Below, piece after piece: positions 52,475 to 63,052 of a DNA stretch of 64,000 nt; position 1 is the stretch's first letter; every line of letters starts with the position of its first letter. The notes under the pieces were generated by a model that ran no database searches, had not been told where the DNA came from, and saw only the letters and a program-made list of their open reading frames with translations. The stretch is from Chitinophaga fulva (GTDB lineage: Bacteria > Bacteroidota > Bacteroidia > Chitinophagales > Chitinophagaceae): positions 3,348,810-3,412,809 of the forward strand of contig NZ_JABBGC010000001.1 of assembly GCF_012927205.1 (NCBI RefSeq), in the 5' to 3' direction. Both the position numbers and the translations under genes were made by a program.

Positions 52475-54220
52475 ATGCCAGAGAGCATTGTAGCGGAATT
52501 AAGCTCCCGTTTCGGCGAAGATATCATCGCGCCGCTCACTACACGGGATGAGACGCCCACCCTCAGGACGCCACAGGAGAAGATTGTGGCCATACTACAA
52601 TACCTCAAACACGATATCAAAATGCCTTTTCGTATGCTCTATGACCTGACGGCCATCGATGAGCGTGCGTACAAAAAAGAGCAAAACGGCCACAAGCCAT
52701 TTGATTTCACGCTGGTATATACCCTCTTCTCCTTTGACAGAAATCAGTTCTTACGCCTGAAAGTCGGCCTCCACGGCGAATTCCCTTCCCAAGACACCAT
52801 CACCCACCTATGGCCTGCTGCCAACTGGTACGAAAGGGAAGTGTTTGATATGTTCGGCATCCGGTTCAACGGCCACCCGCATCTGCAACGTATCCTGATG
52901 CCCCGCACCTGGCAGGGCCACCCGCTTCGTAAGGAACATCCTGCCCGCGCTACTGAAATGGGGCCGTTTAAACTCTTCGATGAAAAGGTAGACCGTGAAC
53001 AACACGCTTTGCAGTTCAGTCCCGAAGAATGGGGCCTGAAGCGCCATAGCGACGATGCCGACTTTATGTTCCTTAACATCGGTCCCCAACACCCGGGCAC
53101 ACATGGTGTGTTACGCATTATCCTGCAACTGGATGGTGAAAACATCGTCGATGCGGTACCGGATATCGGCTTCCACCATCGTGGCGCCGAAAAAATGGGC
53201 GAACGGCAGTCATGGCATACCTACATCCCTTATACTGACCGCATTGATTACCTCGGTGGGGTCAACAACAACCTGGCTTACCTGCTGGCCGTGGAAAAGT
53301 TGGCCGGTATTGAGGTACCGCTGAGGGCACAGGTGATCCGCATCATGCTTTGTGAACTGTTCCGCATTGCCAGCCACCTGGTATGGTACGGCACTTTTGC
53401 ACAGGACCTCGGCCAGCTGTCGCCTGTATTTTACATGTTCACCGACAGGGAGCGGGTATTTGAAATCATCGAAGCCATCTGCGGCGGCCGCATGCACCCC
53501 AACTGGTTCCGCATCGGCGGTGTGGCACAGGACCTGCCCAAAGGATGGGATACGCTGGTCAAAAATTTTGTGGAATACTTCCCGCGTAAACTACGGGAGT
53601 ATGATAAGATGGTGATGAAAAATTACCTGTTTAAAGTACGCACCAAAGGTATTGGTATTTATACACTGGAAGAAGCCATAGAGTGGGGCGTTACAGGCCC
53701 CGGGCTGCGCGCCTGCGGCCTTGAATGGGACCTGCGTAAGAAAAGGCCCTATGGCGGCTACGAAAACTTTGCTTTCGAGATCCCGGTCGCCCATAATGGT
53801 GATTGTTACGACCGCGCGGTAGTACGGGTGGAAGAAATGCGGCAGAGCCTCCGCATTGTACAACAATGTCTGGAATATATGCCTGCCGGCGATTTTAAAT
53901 CGCACCACCCGCTGGCTACCCCGCCGGTAAAACAACACACCATGCACGACATCGAAACGCTCATACACCATTTTCTCAATGTCAGCTGGGGACCGGTTAT
54001 ACCACCGGGAGAAGCCATGGTATGCACGGAAGCTACCAAGGGATGGAACAGCTATTACCTCATCAGCGATGGTAATACCGCTTCCTACCGTACCCGTATC
54101 CGTACGCCGTCATTCCCCCATATGCAGATGATACCGCTCATCAGCAAAGGTTACACCGTGGCCGATCTATTGTCAATACTGGGCGGAATGGATTATGTGC
54201 TGGCTGATATAGACCGATGA
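52475..54220 (+). CDS. nuoCD: Fused NADH-quinone oxidoreductase subunits C and D
   Basis: This 581-residue fusion, like E. coli NuoCD, has a NuoC domain at about 1-180 ([20 protein letters not shown]) joined to a NuoD domain from about 195 ([16 protein letters not shown]). NuoD helps form the quinone site with NuoB. The NuoD body includes [20 protein letters not shown] and ends [13 protein letters not shown] 107-bp gap with a tandem repeat separates it from nuoE. Confidence 0.97.
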   Translation: MPESIVAELSSRFGEDIIAPLTTRDETPTLRTPQEKIVAILQYLKHDIKMPFRMLYDLTAIDERAYKKEQNGHKPFDFTLVYTLFSFDRNQFLRLKVGLHGEFPSQDTITHLWPAANWYEREVFDMFGIRFNGHPHLQRILMPRTWQGHPLRKEHPARATEMGPFKLFDEKVDREQHALQFSPEEWGLKRHSDDADFMFLNIGPQHPGTHGVLRIILQLDGENIVDAVPDIGFHHRGAEKMGERQSWHTYIPYTDRIDYLGGVNNNLAYLLAVEKLAGIEVPLRAQVIRIMLCELFRIASHLVWYGTFAQDLGQLSPVFYMFTDRERVFEIIEAICGGRMHPNWFRIGGVAQDLPKGWDTLVKNFVEYFPRKLREYDKMVMKNYLFKVRTKGIGIYTLEEAIEWGVTGPGLRACGLEWDLRKKRPYGGYENFAFEIPVAHNGDCYDRAVVRVEEMRQSLRIVQQCLEYMPAGDFKSHHPLATPPVKQHTMHDIETLIHHFLNVSWGPVIPPGEAMVCTEATKGWNSYYLISDGNTASYRTRIRTPSFPHMQMIPLISKGYTVADLLSILGGMDYVLADIDR

Positions 54221-54284
54221 CATTTAGCCATTGGGTTATTTGAATACTTAATTATTTCAGTAACGAATGGCGACGTTGCCAAGC

Positions 54285-54316
54285 AACAAAATATCAAAAT
54301 AACAAAATATCAAAAT
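54285..54316 (+). repeat. 16-bp tandem repeat between nuoCD and nuoE
   Basis: AACAAAATATCAAAAT occurs twice in direct exact succession, 11 bp upstream of the nuoE ATG, in an otherwise tightly packed operon. Confidence 0.85.
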
Positions 54317-54327
54317 TTCTGAATGAT

Positions 54328-54792
54328 ATGTTGTCTGCTATCGAAATAGAAAAGATCACGCACGAGCTGCAACAGGTGCCCGTCAAAAAGGCCGCCTGTA
54401 TTGAAGCACTCAAGATTGTGCAGCAGGAGCGGCGCTGGATATCTGATGAAAGTGTGGCTGATATCGCTGTGATACTGGAGATGAGCACCGCTGAAGTAGA
54501 TAGCGTGGCAACTTTCTATAACCTCATCTTCCGCCAGCCGGTAGGCCGCCATGTGATCCTGCTGTGTGACAGTATCAGCTGTTACGTGATGGGATATACG
54601 GGATTACGGCAACGGTTAAACGAAATATTACTGATTGGTTATGGGCAGACAACACCCGACGAGCGGTTTACCCTGCTGCCCAACGCCTGCCTCGGTACCT
54701 GCGACCATGCGCCGGCGCTGATGATAGACGACGATCTGTACCGCGACATCCAACCGGGAGACCTGGAACAAATACTGGAAAAATATCACTAA
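54328..54792 (+). CDS. nuoE: NADH-quinone oxidoreductase subunit E
   Basis: This 154-residue [2Fe-2S] subunit of the NADH-oxidising arm has the N1a ligands C-x4-C in LLCDSISCYVMG and C-x3-C in NACLGTCDHAPAL. Its N-terminal helical region ends with AEVDSVATFYNLIF. It is followed after 16 bp by nuoF, with which it forms the diaphorase unit. Confidence 0.96.
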   Translation: MLSAIEIEKITHELQQVPVKKAACIEALKIVQQERRWISDESVADIAVILEMSTAEVDSVATFYNLIFRQPVGRHVILLCDSISCYVMGYTGLRQRLNEILLIGYGQTTPDERFTLLPNACLGTCDHAPALMIDDDLYRDIQPGDLEQILEKYH

Positions 54793-54808
54793 CCCAATTT
54801 TATATACG

Positions 54809-56089
54809 ATGGAAAGACCACTCACACAACATATTCCTGACAACGGCGCTGCCCTGCATCTCCGGGAGTACGAAGCCGTGGGTGGTTATACCGCCTTGCG
54901 CAAAGCGTTGCGTGATATGGAGCCGGCACAGGTCAGCACGCTGATCAAAGATGCCAACCTGAAAGGCCGTGGCGGCGCCGGTTTTGCTACCGGGGTGAAA
55001 TGGAGCTTTGTGCCCATGAACGTGCCCGGTCCCAAATACCTGATCGCAAATGCGGATGAAATGGAGCCAGGCACTTTTAAAGACCGCTGGTTGCTGGAAG
55101 GCAATCCGCATCAGCTGCTGGAAGGTATGATCCTCGCAGCTTATGCTATCCAGGCTACAGATGCATTTGTGTTCCTGCGCTGGGCTTACAAGGATGCTGC
55201 CCGTGAAATGCGCCGCGCTATCGCCGACGCCTATACGGCAGGGTATCTCGGTAAAAATATCCTGGGCAGCGCTTTCAGCCTGGAAATGCAGCTGCATACG
55301 GGAGTGGGCAGGTATATGTGTGGAGAAGAAACCGCGCTGCTCAACTCTCTCGAAGGCAAACGCGCCACCCCTCGCGCTAAGCCGCCATTTCCGCAGGTAA
55401 GCGGACTATTCGGAAAACCTACCATCGTGAATAATGTAGAAACCCTCTGTTGGATTTCCCATATCGTCAATAATGGCGAAGCATGGTTTAAATCCCTGAG
55501 TTACACAGCCGACGGAGGTACGAAAATTTATGGCGTCAGTGGCAGGGTCAATAAACCCGGTGCATGGGAGCTCCCAATGGGTATTACTATGCGCGAACTA
55601 TTGGAAGAACATGCCGGCGGTATGCGGAACGGCTATCGCTTTCGCGGGGCCTTGCCAGGTGGCGCGTCCACTGATTTTCTGACTGATGCCCACCTGGACG
55701 TGAAAATGGATTTTGCGGGCGTGGCTGCCGCTGGCAGCAGGCTGGGTACCGGCACGATGGTCGTACTCGACGACCACACGTGCCCCGTCGGTTTTGTGCA
55801 TAACCTTGAGCACTTTTTTGCGCAGGAGTCCTGCGGCTTCTGTACTCCCTGCCGGGAGGGACTGCCCTGGACGGAAAAGATATTATGGTCGCTGGAAAAC
55901 GGTACCGGCGAACCGGCTGATCTGGAATTGCTGGAAAGACATACCAGGCTGCTGGGGCCCGGCAATACGTTCTGCGCCCTGGCGCCCGGGGCCATGGAGC
56001 CCCTGCAGAGTGCCCTGAAATATTTCAGGGAAGATTTTGAACAACATATCAAAGAAAAAAAATGTCCGTATGCCCATCATCAACATTGA
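54809..56089 (+). CDS. nuoF: NADH-quinone oxidoreductase subunit F
   Basis: This 426-residue NADH- and FMN-binding subunit has the glycine-rich NADH site GRGGAGFATGVKWSF and the FMN-binding YMCGEETALLNSLEG. The N3 [4Fe-4S] cluster cysteines are in ESCGFCTPCREG and a later NTFCALAPGA. It overlaps nuoG by 20 bases, indicating translational coupling. Confidence 0.97.
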   Translation: MERPLTQHIPDNGAALHLREYEAVGGYTALRKALRDMEPAQVSTLIKDANLKGRGGAGFATGVKWSFVPMNVPGPKYLIANADEMEPGTFKDRWLLEGNPHQLLEGMILAAYAIQATDAFVFLRWAYKDAAREMRRAIADAYTAGYLGKNILGSAFSLEMQLHTGVGRYMCGEETALLNSLEGKRATPRAKPPFPQVSGLFGKPTIVNNVETLCWISHIVNNGEAWFKSLSYTADGGTKIYGVSGRVNKPGAWELPMGITMRELLEEHAGGMRNGYRFRGALPGGASTDFLTDAHLDVKMDFAGVAAAGSRLGTGTMVVLDDHTCPVGFVHNLEHFFAQESCGFCTPCREGLPWTEKILWSLENGTGEPADLELLERHTRLLGPGNTFCALAPGAMEPLQSALKYFREDFEQHIKEKKCPYAHHQH

Positions 56090-58763
56090 TAATATTCCAT
56101 ATGAGGTGAAGGAAGGAAAAAACCTGCTGGAAGCATGTTTGTCGCTCGGCCTCAACCTGCCTTACTTCTGCTGGCACCCGGCCCTCGGTTCGGTAGGGGC
56201 CTGCCGCCAGTGTGCTGTCAAAATCTTTAAAGATGAACAGGATACCCGTGGTAAACTGATGATGGCCTGTATGGAGCCTGTGAAAGACGGCATGCGTTTA
56301 TCCGTTAACGATAGTGAGGCGGTGGCTTTCCGCGGCCATGTCATCGGATGGCTGATGACCAACCACCCGCATGATTGTGCGGTATGCGATGAAGGCGGTT
56401 CCTGCCATTTGCAGGATATGACCGTCATGACTGGCCACGCCTACCGCGATTATCATTTTTCTAAAAGGACCTACCGTAATCAAAATCTCGGTCCTTTCAT
56501 CAATCACGAAATGAACCGCTGCATCCAGTGCTACCGCTGCGTGCGTTTCTATAAAGACTTTGCCGGCGGTAAAGACCTCGATGTTTTTGCGGCACATAAC
56601 CACGTTTATTTTGGCCGCCAGCAGGATGGCACGCTCGAAAATGAATTCAGCGGCAACCTGGTGGAGGTCTGTCCTACCGGTGTATTCACCGATAAAACAC
56701 TCAAGCAGCATTATACCCGTAAATGGGACCTGACCACGGCGCCGTCCATCTGCCAGGGCTGTGGACTGGGATGTAACATCATTGCCGGCGAACGTTATGG
56801 TTCTTTGCGGCAGATCACCAACCGTTACAACGGGGCGGTGAACGGTTATTTCCTGTGCGACAGGGGCCGCTACGGATATGAGTTCGTGAACAGTAAAGAC
56901 CGTATCCGTGAGCCGTTGGTGGTACATGCTCCGGATGATAAAGCCAATGGCCTGCCCGTGCTGCAGCATGTGCGGAACCGGATGAAACCCGGAAAAATGA
57001 TCGGTATCGGCTCTCCACGGGCTTCTGTTGAATCGAACTATGTGCTGAAAGAACTGGTAGGAGAGCATAACTTCTACCTGGGCATCGGGGAAATAGAGCA
57101 TGAGCTGATCCGGCTGATGCTGAAATTATTAAAAGAAGGCCCGGTGCGGTCAGCTTCTTTACAGGAAGCGGCTGCCGCTGATGCGGTGGTGATACTGGGA
57201 GAAGATCTTACCAATACTGCCCCGATGATGGCCCTGTCTGTGCGTCAGGCGGTACGCCGTATGCCGGTGGAAAATGCAATCAGCAATATCCACATGCCGG
57301 CGTGGCAGGATGCAGCGGTACGGGAAGCTGTACAGGAAAACAAAGGGCCGCTTTTTATCCTCAACGTAGTAGAAACCAAACTCGACGAAGTGGCGACCGG
57401 TGCTTATCACACCGCGCCTGATAATATTGCGCGTATAGCCTTTGCTGTTAGTCATCTGTTAGACGGTACCTTACCGGAAGTGACGGGGATGTCTGATGAG
57501 GGGAAACAGGCCGCTGCTACCATCGCTGCTGCGCTCAGGGGGGCGAAGAGACCGCTGGTAATAGCCGGCTATGGAGGCGGTAGTGAACAGGTGATCAGGG
57601 CTGCGGCCAACCTGGCCTGGGCCCTGAAGCAGCAAGGCGCTGACGCGATGCTGTCTTTTACGGTGCCCGAATGTAACAGCATGGGCCTCGAAATGCTGGG
57701 AGGCCTCCGCCTGGAATCGGCGGTAGACGCGGTGTTGAATGGCAGTGCGGAAACGGTGCTGATCCTCGAAAATGATCTGTACCGCCGGCTGGACCTGCAT
57801 ACGGCCAACCAGTTCTTTGGGCATTGTAAAGAAGTGATCGTGCTGGACCATCTGCATAACCCTACTACAGAACGGGCTAATATCGTGTTGCCTGCCGGCA
57901 CTTTCGCAGAAGCTGACGGCACGCTGGTCAACAATGAAGGCCGTGCCCAGCGCTTCCTGCAGGTACTTAGTCCCCAGGGATCCGTACAGGAGAGCTGGCG
58001 TTGGCTGTTACAACTGGGGGATATCTGCGGCCATACGCACCTCCGCTCGTTATTACATTATGATGATCTGCTCAAAGCCATTGCGGCCAAATATCCGGTA
58101 TTTGCCGGCATCGATACCATCACGCCACCAGCTGATTTCAGGATAGCCGGACAGAAGATACCCCGAGAACCGCATCGCTACAGCGGCCGCACCGCTATGC
58201 TGGCCAATATAAATGTGAGTGAACCTAAACCTGCGGAAGATGGAGATACTGCGCTGTCTTTCACCATGGAAGGATACCGTGGCGAACCGCCTTCTTCTGT
58301 CATCCCCTTCTTCTGGGCGCCGGGCTGGAACTCGGTACAGTCGGTCAACAAATACCAGGTGGAAACCGGTGGCTCCCTGCACGGCGGCAATCCCGGCAAA
58401 CGCCTGCTTGAGCCTAACGTAAACGGTCAAACGAAATTTTATACCAATATACCCGACCCGTTCATACCGGTGGGTGGGCACCTGCTACTGGTACCGCTCT
58501 ACCATATTTTCGGATCAGAAGAGCTGAGCATTCATACGCCGGGCATTGCCCAACGGATGCCTGCTCCTTATATCATGCTGCACAGTGAAGACGCACGCCG
58601 TTTTCAGGTGGCAGCCGGACATCTGCTTTATTTCATGGATAACGGACACCAGTATGCGCTGCCGGTAGTCATCAACGATACCCTGCAAAAAGGGGCCGCC
58701 GGTATCCCGGTAGGGCTGCCGCATATGCAGGTGGCGGAAGCGCCGCAACTGGTTAAAATTTAA
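56070..58763 (+). CDS. nuoG: NADH-quinone oxidoreductase subunit G
   Basis: The product is 897 residues from [16 protein letters not shown] (ATG at 56070); earlier residues are merely the nuoF tail read in another frame. It carries the N1b [2Fe-2S] cluster ([17 protein letters not shown]), N5 with its histidine ([14 protein letters not shown]), N4 (CIQCYRC) and the extra N7 cluster ([10 protein letters not shown]), followed by a molybdopterin-oxidoreductase fold without catalytic role. Length and N7 resemble E. coli NuoG. A 4-bp gap separates it from nuoH. Confidence 0.95.
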   Translation: MPIINIDNIPYEVKEGKNLLEACLSLGLNLPYFCWHPALGSVGACRQCAVKIFKDEQDTRGKLMMACMEPVKDGMRLSVNDSEAVAFRGHVIGWLMTNHPHDCAVCDEGGSCHLQDMTVMTGHAYRDYHFSKRTYRNQNLGPFINHEMNRCIQCYRCVRFYKDFAGGKDLDVFAAHNHVYFGRQQDGTLENEFSGNLVEVCPTGVFTDKTLKQHYTRKWDLTTAPSICQGCGLGCNIIAGERYGSLRQITNRYNGAVNGYFLCDRGRYGYEFVNSKDRIREPLVVHAPDDKANGLPVLQHVRNRMKPGKMIGIGSPRASVESNYVLKELVGEHNFYLGIGEIEHELIRLMLKLLKEGPVRSASLQEAAAADAVVILGEDLTNTAPMMALSVRQAVRRMPVENAISNIHMPAWQDAAVREAVQENKGPLFILNVVETKLDEVATGAYHTAPDNIARIAFAVSHLLDGTLPEVTGMSDEGKQAAATIAAALRGAKRPLVIAGYGGGSEQVIRAAANLAWALKQQGADAMLSFTVPECNSMGLEMLGGLRLESAVDAVLNGSAETVLILENDLYRRLDLHTANQFFGHCKEVIVLDHLHNPTTERANIVLPAGTFAEADGTLVNNEGRAQRFLQVLSPQGSVQESWRWLLQLGDICGHTHLRSLLHYDDLLKAIAAKYPVFAGIDTITPPADFRIAGQKIPREPHRYSGRTAMLANINVSEPKPAEDGDTALSFTMEGYRGEPPSSVIPFFWAPGWNSVQSVNKYQVETGGSLHGGNPGKRLLEPNVNGQTKFYTNIPDPFIPVGGHLLLVPLYHIFGSEELSIHTPGIAQRMPAPYIMLHSEDARRFQVAAGHLLYFMDNGHQYALPVVINDTLQKGAAGIPVGLPHMQVAEAPQLVKI

Positions 58764-58767
58764 AGCT

Positions 58768-59721
58768 ATGATAAACGCCTGGTGGATTATAGGAGGAGTA
58801 CTTTTTGTACTGTTGAATACAGCCGCAGGACTGATATGGCTGGAACGCAGGATGCTGGCCCTTTGGCAGGACCGCTACGGTCCCAACAGGGCAGGCCCTT
58901 TCGGTCTGTTTATTGTGCTGGCAGACACGCTGAAGCTGTTTTTTAAAGAAGACTGGATTCCGCCGTTTGCGGATAAAGTGGTGTTTGTATTTGCGCCTGC
59001 CGTGGTAGTGGCCAGTGTGCTGATGAGCTTTGTGATTGTGCCCTTTGCGCCAGGTATTGTAGTGGCCGACCTGAACATTGGCATCCTCTTTTTCCTCGCC
59101 ATGTCATCGTTAGGCGTGTACAGCATTGTGCTGGGCGGCTGGGCCTCCAACAACAAGTACGCCTTGCTGGGCGCCATGAGAGGCGCCTCGCAGATGATCA
59201 GCTATGAGGTGTTCATGGGACTGGCATTGATGGGCGTGGTAGTGCTCAGTGGTAGTTTTAACCTGCAACAGATCGTCGAGTCGCAACGTACCGTGTGGTT
59301 TGTCATACCGCAGTTGCTGGGCTTCCTCATTTTCATGGTGGCAGGGGTTGCGGAAACACACCGTCTGCCTTTTGATATCCCCGAGGCAGAAAGTGAGCTG
59401 GTGGCTGGTTTTCACTCGGAATATTCCGGGATGAAGTTCGGTATGTTTTTCATCGGCGAATACCTGGGTGTTACGCTTATCTCCGCCATGGTGGTGACGC
59501 TGTATTTCGGAGGCTGGCTGGGACCATCATTTCTGCCGCCTGTGGTCTGGTTCGCCATTAAAACGTTTGCATTCATCTCGTTATTCATATTGCTGCGGGC
59601 ATCTATGCCGCGGCCACGGTACGACCAGCTGATGGAATATGGCTGGAAAGTGTTGTTCCCGTTGTCGTTGCTGAACCTGCTGGTGACAGCAGCAATCAAA
59701 CTCTGGTTAGTAACTAAATAA
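58768..59721 (+). CDS. nuoH: NADH-quinone oxidoreductase subunit H
   Basis: This 317-residue membrane subunit links the quinone chamber to the proton channels. It has about eight transmembrane helices and the conserved loops [20 protein letters not shown] and [19 protein letters not shown]. It is followed by nuoI after 16 bp. Confidence 0.97.
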   Translation: MINAWWIIGGVLFVLLNTAAGLIWLERRMLALWQDRYGPNRAGPFGLFIVLADTLKLFFKEDWIPPFADKVVFVFAPAVVVASVLMSFVIVPFAPGIVVADLNIGILFFLAMSSLGVYSIVLGGWASNNKYALLGAMRGASQMISYEVFMGLALMGVVVLSGSFNLQQIVESQRTVWFVIPQLLGFLIFMVAGVAETHRLPFDIPEAESELVAGFHSEYSGMKFGMFFIGEYLGVTLISAMVVTLYFGGWLGPSFLPPVVWFAIKTFAFISLFILLRASMPRPRYDQLMEYGWKVLFPLSLLNLLVTAAIKLWLVTK

Positions 59722-59737
59722 CTAAATACCAAAATGT

Positions 59738-60253
59738 ATGTTTAGTCTATTGCGTAGTATGTGGCTGGTGTTTCTGCATATGTTCCACAAGCGGGACACA
59801 TACCAGTATCCGGAACAGAAGGCACCGCTGCCGGCACGGTGGAGAGGCCGTATCGCGCTCACGCGCGATCCTGACGGAGAAGAACGTTGTGTGGGCTGTT
59901 ACCTCTGTGCAGCAGCCTGTCCGGTGGACTGTATCTCTTTACAGGCTACGGAGGATGAACACGGGCGGCGATACCCGGAATTTTTCCGGATTAATTTCTC
60001 CCGCTGCATCTTTTGTGGATTCTGCGAAGAAGCTTGTCCTACATATGCTATTCAGCTGTTGCCCGATTTCGAAATGGCCGAATATAACCGTCAGAACCTG
60101 GTATATGAAAAACATGATCTGCTGATCCCCAGTCAGGGTAAGTATCCGGGATACAACTATTACAAAGTGGCGGGCCTTGCTATTAAAAATAAAGACAAAG
60201 GAGAAGCGGAACATGAAGAACCACCGGTAGATATTAAAAGCCTGTTACCATAA
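59738..60253 (+). CDS. nuoI: NADH-quinone oxidoreductase subunit I
   Basis: This 171-residue 8Fe ferredoxin subunit has two [4Fe-4S] sets, [15 protein letters not shown] (N6a) and [15 protein letters not shown] (N6b). The N-terminal amphipathic helix docks on the membrane arm. An earlier ATG at 59734 is out of frame and stops at once. Confidence 0.97.
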   Translation: MFSLLRSMWLVFLHMFHKRDTYQYPEQKAPLPARWRGRIALTRDPDGEERCVGCYLCAAACPVDCISLQATEDEHGRRYPEFFRINFSRCIFCGFCEEACPTYAIQLLPDFEMAEYNRQNLVYEKHDLLIPSQGKYPGYNYYKVAGLAIKNKDKGEAEHEEPPVDIKSLLP

Positions 60254-60265
60254 ATCTGTAGTGTT

Positions 60266-60796
60266 ATGGACATCGCATTTATCGTTGCTGCGCTGATAGC
60301 CGTGGCGGCCACTGTAAGGGTCATCACCTGTTACAATATCATGCACGCACTGTTATACCTCGTGGTATCGCTGCTGGCGGTAGCAGTTGTATTGTACACC
60401 TATGGCGCGCCGTTTATGGCGGTGCTGGAGATCATCATTTATGCCGGGGCGATCATGGTGCTCATTATCTTTTTTGTGATGATGCTCAACCTGGGACTGG
60501 AAACAGCAGAACATGAAAAAGCCTGGCTGCGGCCACGGATATGGATTGTGCCGGGGATATTTTGTGTGGTGCTGCTGGGGGAACTGCTATACCTGATCCT
60601 GCAAAACAAGCAACCATCAGCCGGTATTCAGGTAGTGCCACCCAAACAGGTAGGCATGGCTTTATTCGGCCCCTATCTGATCGCCGTGGAGCTGACCGGT
60701 ATCCTGTTGATGGCGGGTATTGTAGGCGCGTATCACCTGGGACGGCAGCATAAGAAAACTGTACATCGATTTCTTGAAAATAATCTGAACACATGA
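60266..60796 (+). CDS. nuoJ: NADH-quinone oxidoreductase subunit J
   Basis: This 176-residue membrane subunit has five transmembrane helices and the conserved third-helix motif [20 protein letters not shown]. It overlaps nuoK by 4 bases (ATGA). Confidence 0.95.
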   Translation: MDIAFIVAALIAVAATVRVITCYNIMHALLYLVVSLLAVAVVLYTYGAPFMAVLEIIIYAGAIMVLIIFFVMMLNLGLETAEHEKAWLRPRIWIVPGIFCVVLLGELLYLILQNKQPSAGIQVVPPKQVGMALFGPYLIAVELTGILLMAGIVGAYHLGRQHKKTVHRFLENNLNT

Positions 60797-61101
60797 ACCT
60801 GCATCCTACAACGGCGGGCCTGTTACTGGCCGGTATCCTGTTTGTGCTGGGATTGATCAGCGTATTGATCCGGCGCAATATCATCTTCATGCTGCTGTCG
60901 GTAGAGATTATGCTCAATGCCGCGGGACTCGCTTTTGTGGTGGCTGCTTCCCACTGGGGGCAGGCCGATGGGCAGGTGATGTTTATGTTCATCCTCGCGA
61001 TGGCTGCTGCGGAAGTGTCGGTCGGGCTGGCGCTGATTTTACAGCTGTATCATCAGCTCCGTACGCTGGACAGTGATGAAGCCAGCAGGATGAACGGTTA
61101 A
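60793..61101 (+). CDS. nuoK: NADH-quinone oxidoreductase subunit K
   Basis: This 102-residue subunit has three transmembrane helices. The proton-pathway glutamates are in [15 protein letters not shown] and [14 protein letters not shown]. Confidence 0.96.
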   Translation: MNLHPTTAGLLLAGILFVLGLISVLIRRNIIFMLLSVEIMLNAAGLAFVVAASHWGQADGQVMFMFILAMAAAEVSVGLALILQLYHQLRTLDSDEASRMNG

Positions 61102-61132
61102 TGAATCATTATCACCATTAAAACTTTAACAG

Positions 61133-63028
61133 ATGTTGCCTGCACTCATACCTGCCATTCCTTTTCTCGGCGCATGTATACTCATGCTTTGCTGGAAACG
61201 TATAAGCCGTAGTGCCGTTACCGTTATTGGTTGTGGCAGCGTGGGCTTATCAGCCGTGGTGGCGCTGGTGGTGGCGGCAACAGTAGCTTCTTCCGGGAAA
61301 GAACCGCTGGTGCAGCATGTGTGGCAATGGATACAGGTGCCGGGCTTCGCTGCGGGCATCGATTTCCGGATGGACGCTTTGTCGGTGGTGTTTACACTGG
61401 TGATTACGATCGTTGGATTTTTAATACATGTATATGCCACCGGTTATATGCATGATGACGAAGACTATGGCCGTTTTTTCGCGTGCATGAACCTGTTTGT
61501 CGGTTCCATGCTGGTGTTGGTCATGGCAGATAACCTGTTGCTGTTGTACCTGGGCTGGGAAGGTGTGGGCCTTTGCAGTTACCTGCTGATCGGCTTCTGG
61601 TATAAAGATCCGGAGAATAATTATGCGGCCCGTAAGGCATTCATCGTAACGAGGGTGGGAGATACTGCTATGGCCATCGCTTTGTTCCTCCTGTTTGAAC
61701 ACATGGGTACGCTCAATATCCAGCGCCTGTTGCAGGAAGCGCCAGTGTTGTGGGCCAAGGGAGATCCGATGGTGACCCTTATAGCCTTGCTGCTGTTAGG
61801 CGGTGCGGTGGGCAAGTCAGCACAACTGCCGCTGCAGACATGGTTGCCCGATGCGATGGCCGGCCCTACGCCGGTAAGCGCATTAATCCACGCTGCTACC
61901 ATGGTGACAGCGGGTGTGTACCTCATAGCGAGAATGCATGTGATATTTGAATTATCGCCTGCTGCACAAACCGCTACGGCCATAATAGGCGGCGTTACGC
62001 TGCTGATGGCAGGCGTCAGCGCCCTGGTGCAGACAGACATCAAACGGGTGCTGGCATATTCTACCATCAGCCAGATCGGATATATGTTCCTCGCGCTGGG
62101 ATGTGGCGCCTGGTCGGCTGCTATTTTTCACTTTGTGACGCACGCGTTCTTTAAAGCTTTGTTGTTTATGGGCGCCGGCGCAGTGATCGTTGCGCTGCAT
62201 CATGAACAGGATATGTTTAAAATGGGAGGACTGAAAAAAATGTTGCCCGGCGTGTTCTGGGTATTCCTGATCGGTTGCGCATCGCTTACCGCCATACCAT
62301 TTGTAACGGCAGGCTTCTATAGCAAGGACCAGATCATCTGGCTGTCATGGGCCGCTGTCGGCGGACATAAAGCCTATTGGCTGGCTGGCGTGCTGGGAGC
62401 GCTGCTGACAGGCATGTATACTTTCCGCATGTTTTTCCTGGTGTTCTACGGAGAAGTTAAAACGAAAGTACATCATATACCCGGCCCCGTGATGATGGTA
62501 CCGTTGTATATTCTCGCCATGCTCTCTACCATAGCCGGATTTATTGAACTGCCGCATACGCTGGGGCATGTAACGTTATTCAGCAACTGGTTGGCGCCGG
62601 TATTGCCCGCGGTGCAGATGGCGCAGGAAAGTGTAGCCCTGGAATGGGCATCCCAGTTGATATCGGCGGTATTGGCGCTGGGTGGTATATGGCTGGCTTA
62701 TGTGTGGGTCGTGAAAAGGCCGCAGGGCATGGTGGATTTCCTCAGCATGCCAGGGCAGGTATGGTTACAGGGTTTCTGGCGGCGTGGCTGGGATATAGAC
62801 GCACTCTATGATGCGCTGATCGTACAGCCTTTTGTTTATCTCTCTAATATCAATCGTAAAGACCTGATCGATAAAATATATACCGGAACGGCACAACTGA
62901 TGGAAGCGTGTCATAACGCGATGGCACGTACGCAGAGCGGCATACTCCGATGGTATATCATGGGGGTGGTATTGGGTGCGGTGGCCATCTTGTCAGTATT
63001 GATATGGCGGCTACATGAGGTTTCCTAA
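61133..63028 (+). CDS. nuoL: NADH-quinone oxidoreductase subunit L
   Basis: This 631-residue antiporter-like subunit has about 16 transmembrane helices. It has the helix-5 glutamate in YLGWEGVGLCSYLLIGFW, the broken helix containing KSAQLPLQTWLPDAMAGPTP and the helix-8 region IHAATMVTAGVYLIAR. A long C-terminal lateral helix is expected after residue 500. NuoM begins 24 bp later. Confidence 0.97.
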   Translation: MLPALIPAIPFLGACILMLCWKRISRSAVTVIGCGSVGLSAVVALVVAATVASSGKEPLVQHVWQWIQVPGFAAGIDFRMDALSVVFTLVITIVGFLIHVYATGYMHDDEDYGRFFACMNLFVGSMLVLVMADNLLLLYLGWEGVGLCSYLLIGFWYKDPENNYAARKAFIVTRVGDTAMAIALFLLFEHMGTLNIQRLLQEAPVLWAKGDPMVTLIALLLLGGAVGKSAQLPLQTWLPDAMAGPTPVSALIHAATMVTAGVYLIARMHVIFELSPAAQTATAIIGGVTLLMAGVSALVQTDIKRVLAYSTISQIGYMFLALGCGAWSAAIFHFVTHAFFKALLFMGAGAVIVALHHEQDMFKMGGLKKMLPGVFWVFLIGCASLTAIPFVTAGFYSKDQIIWLSWAAVGGHKAYWLAGVLGALLTGMYTFRMFFLVFYGEVKTKVHHIPGPVMMVPLYILAMLSTIAGFIELPHTLGHVTLFSNWLAPVLPAVQMAQESVALEWASQLISAVLALGGIWLAYVWVVKRPQGMVDFLSMPGQVWLQGFWRRGWDIDALYDALIVQPFVYLSNINRKDLIDKIYTGTAQLMEACHNAMARTQSGILRWYIMGVVLGAVAILSVLIWRLHEVS

Positions 63029-63052
63029 CGTTAACGGCTAAATGTTGAAACA

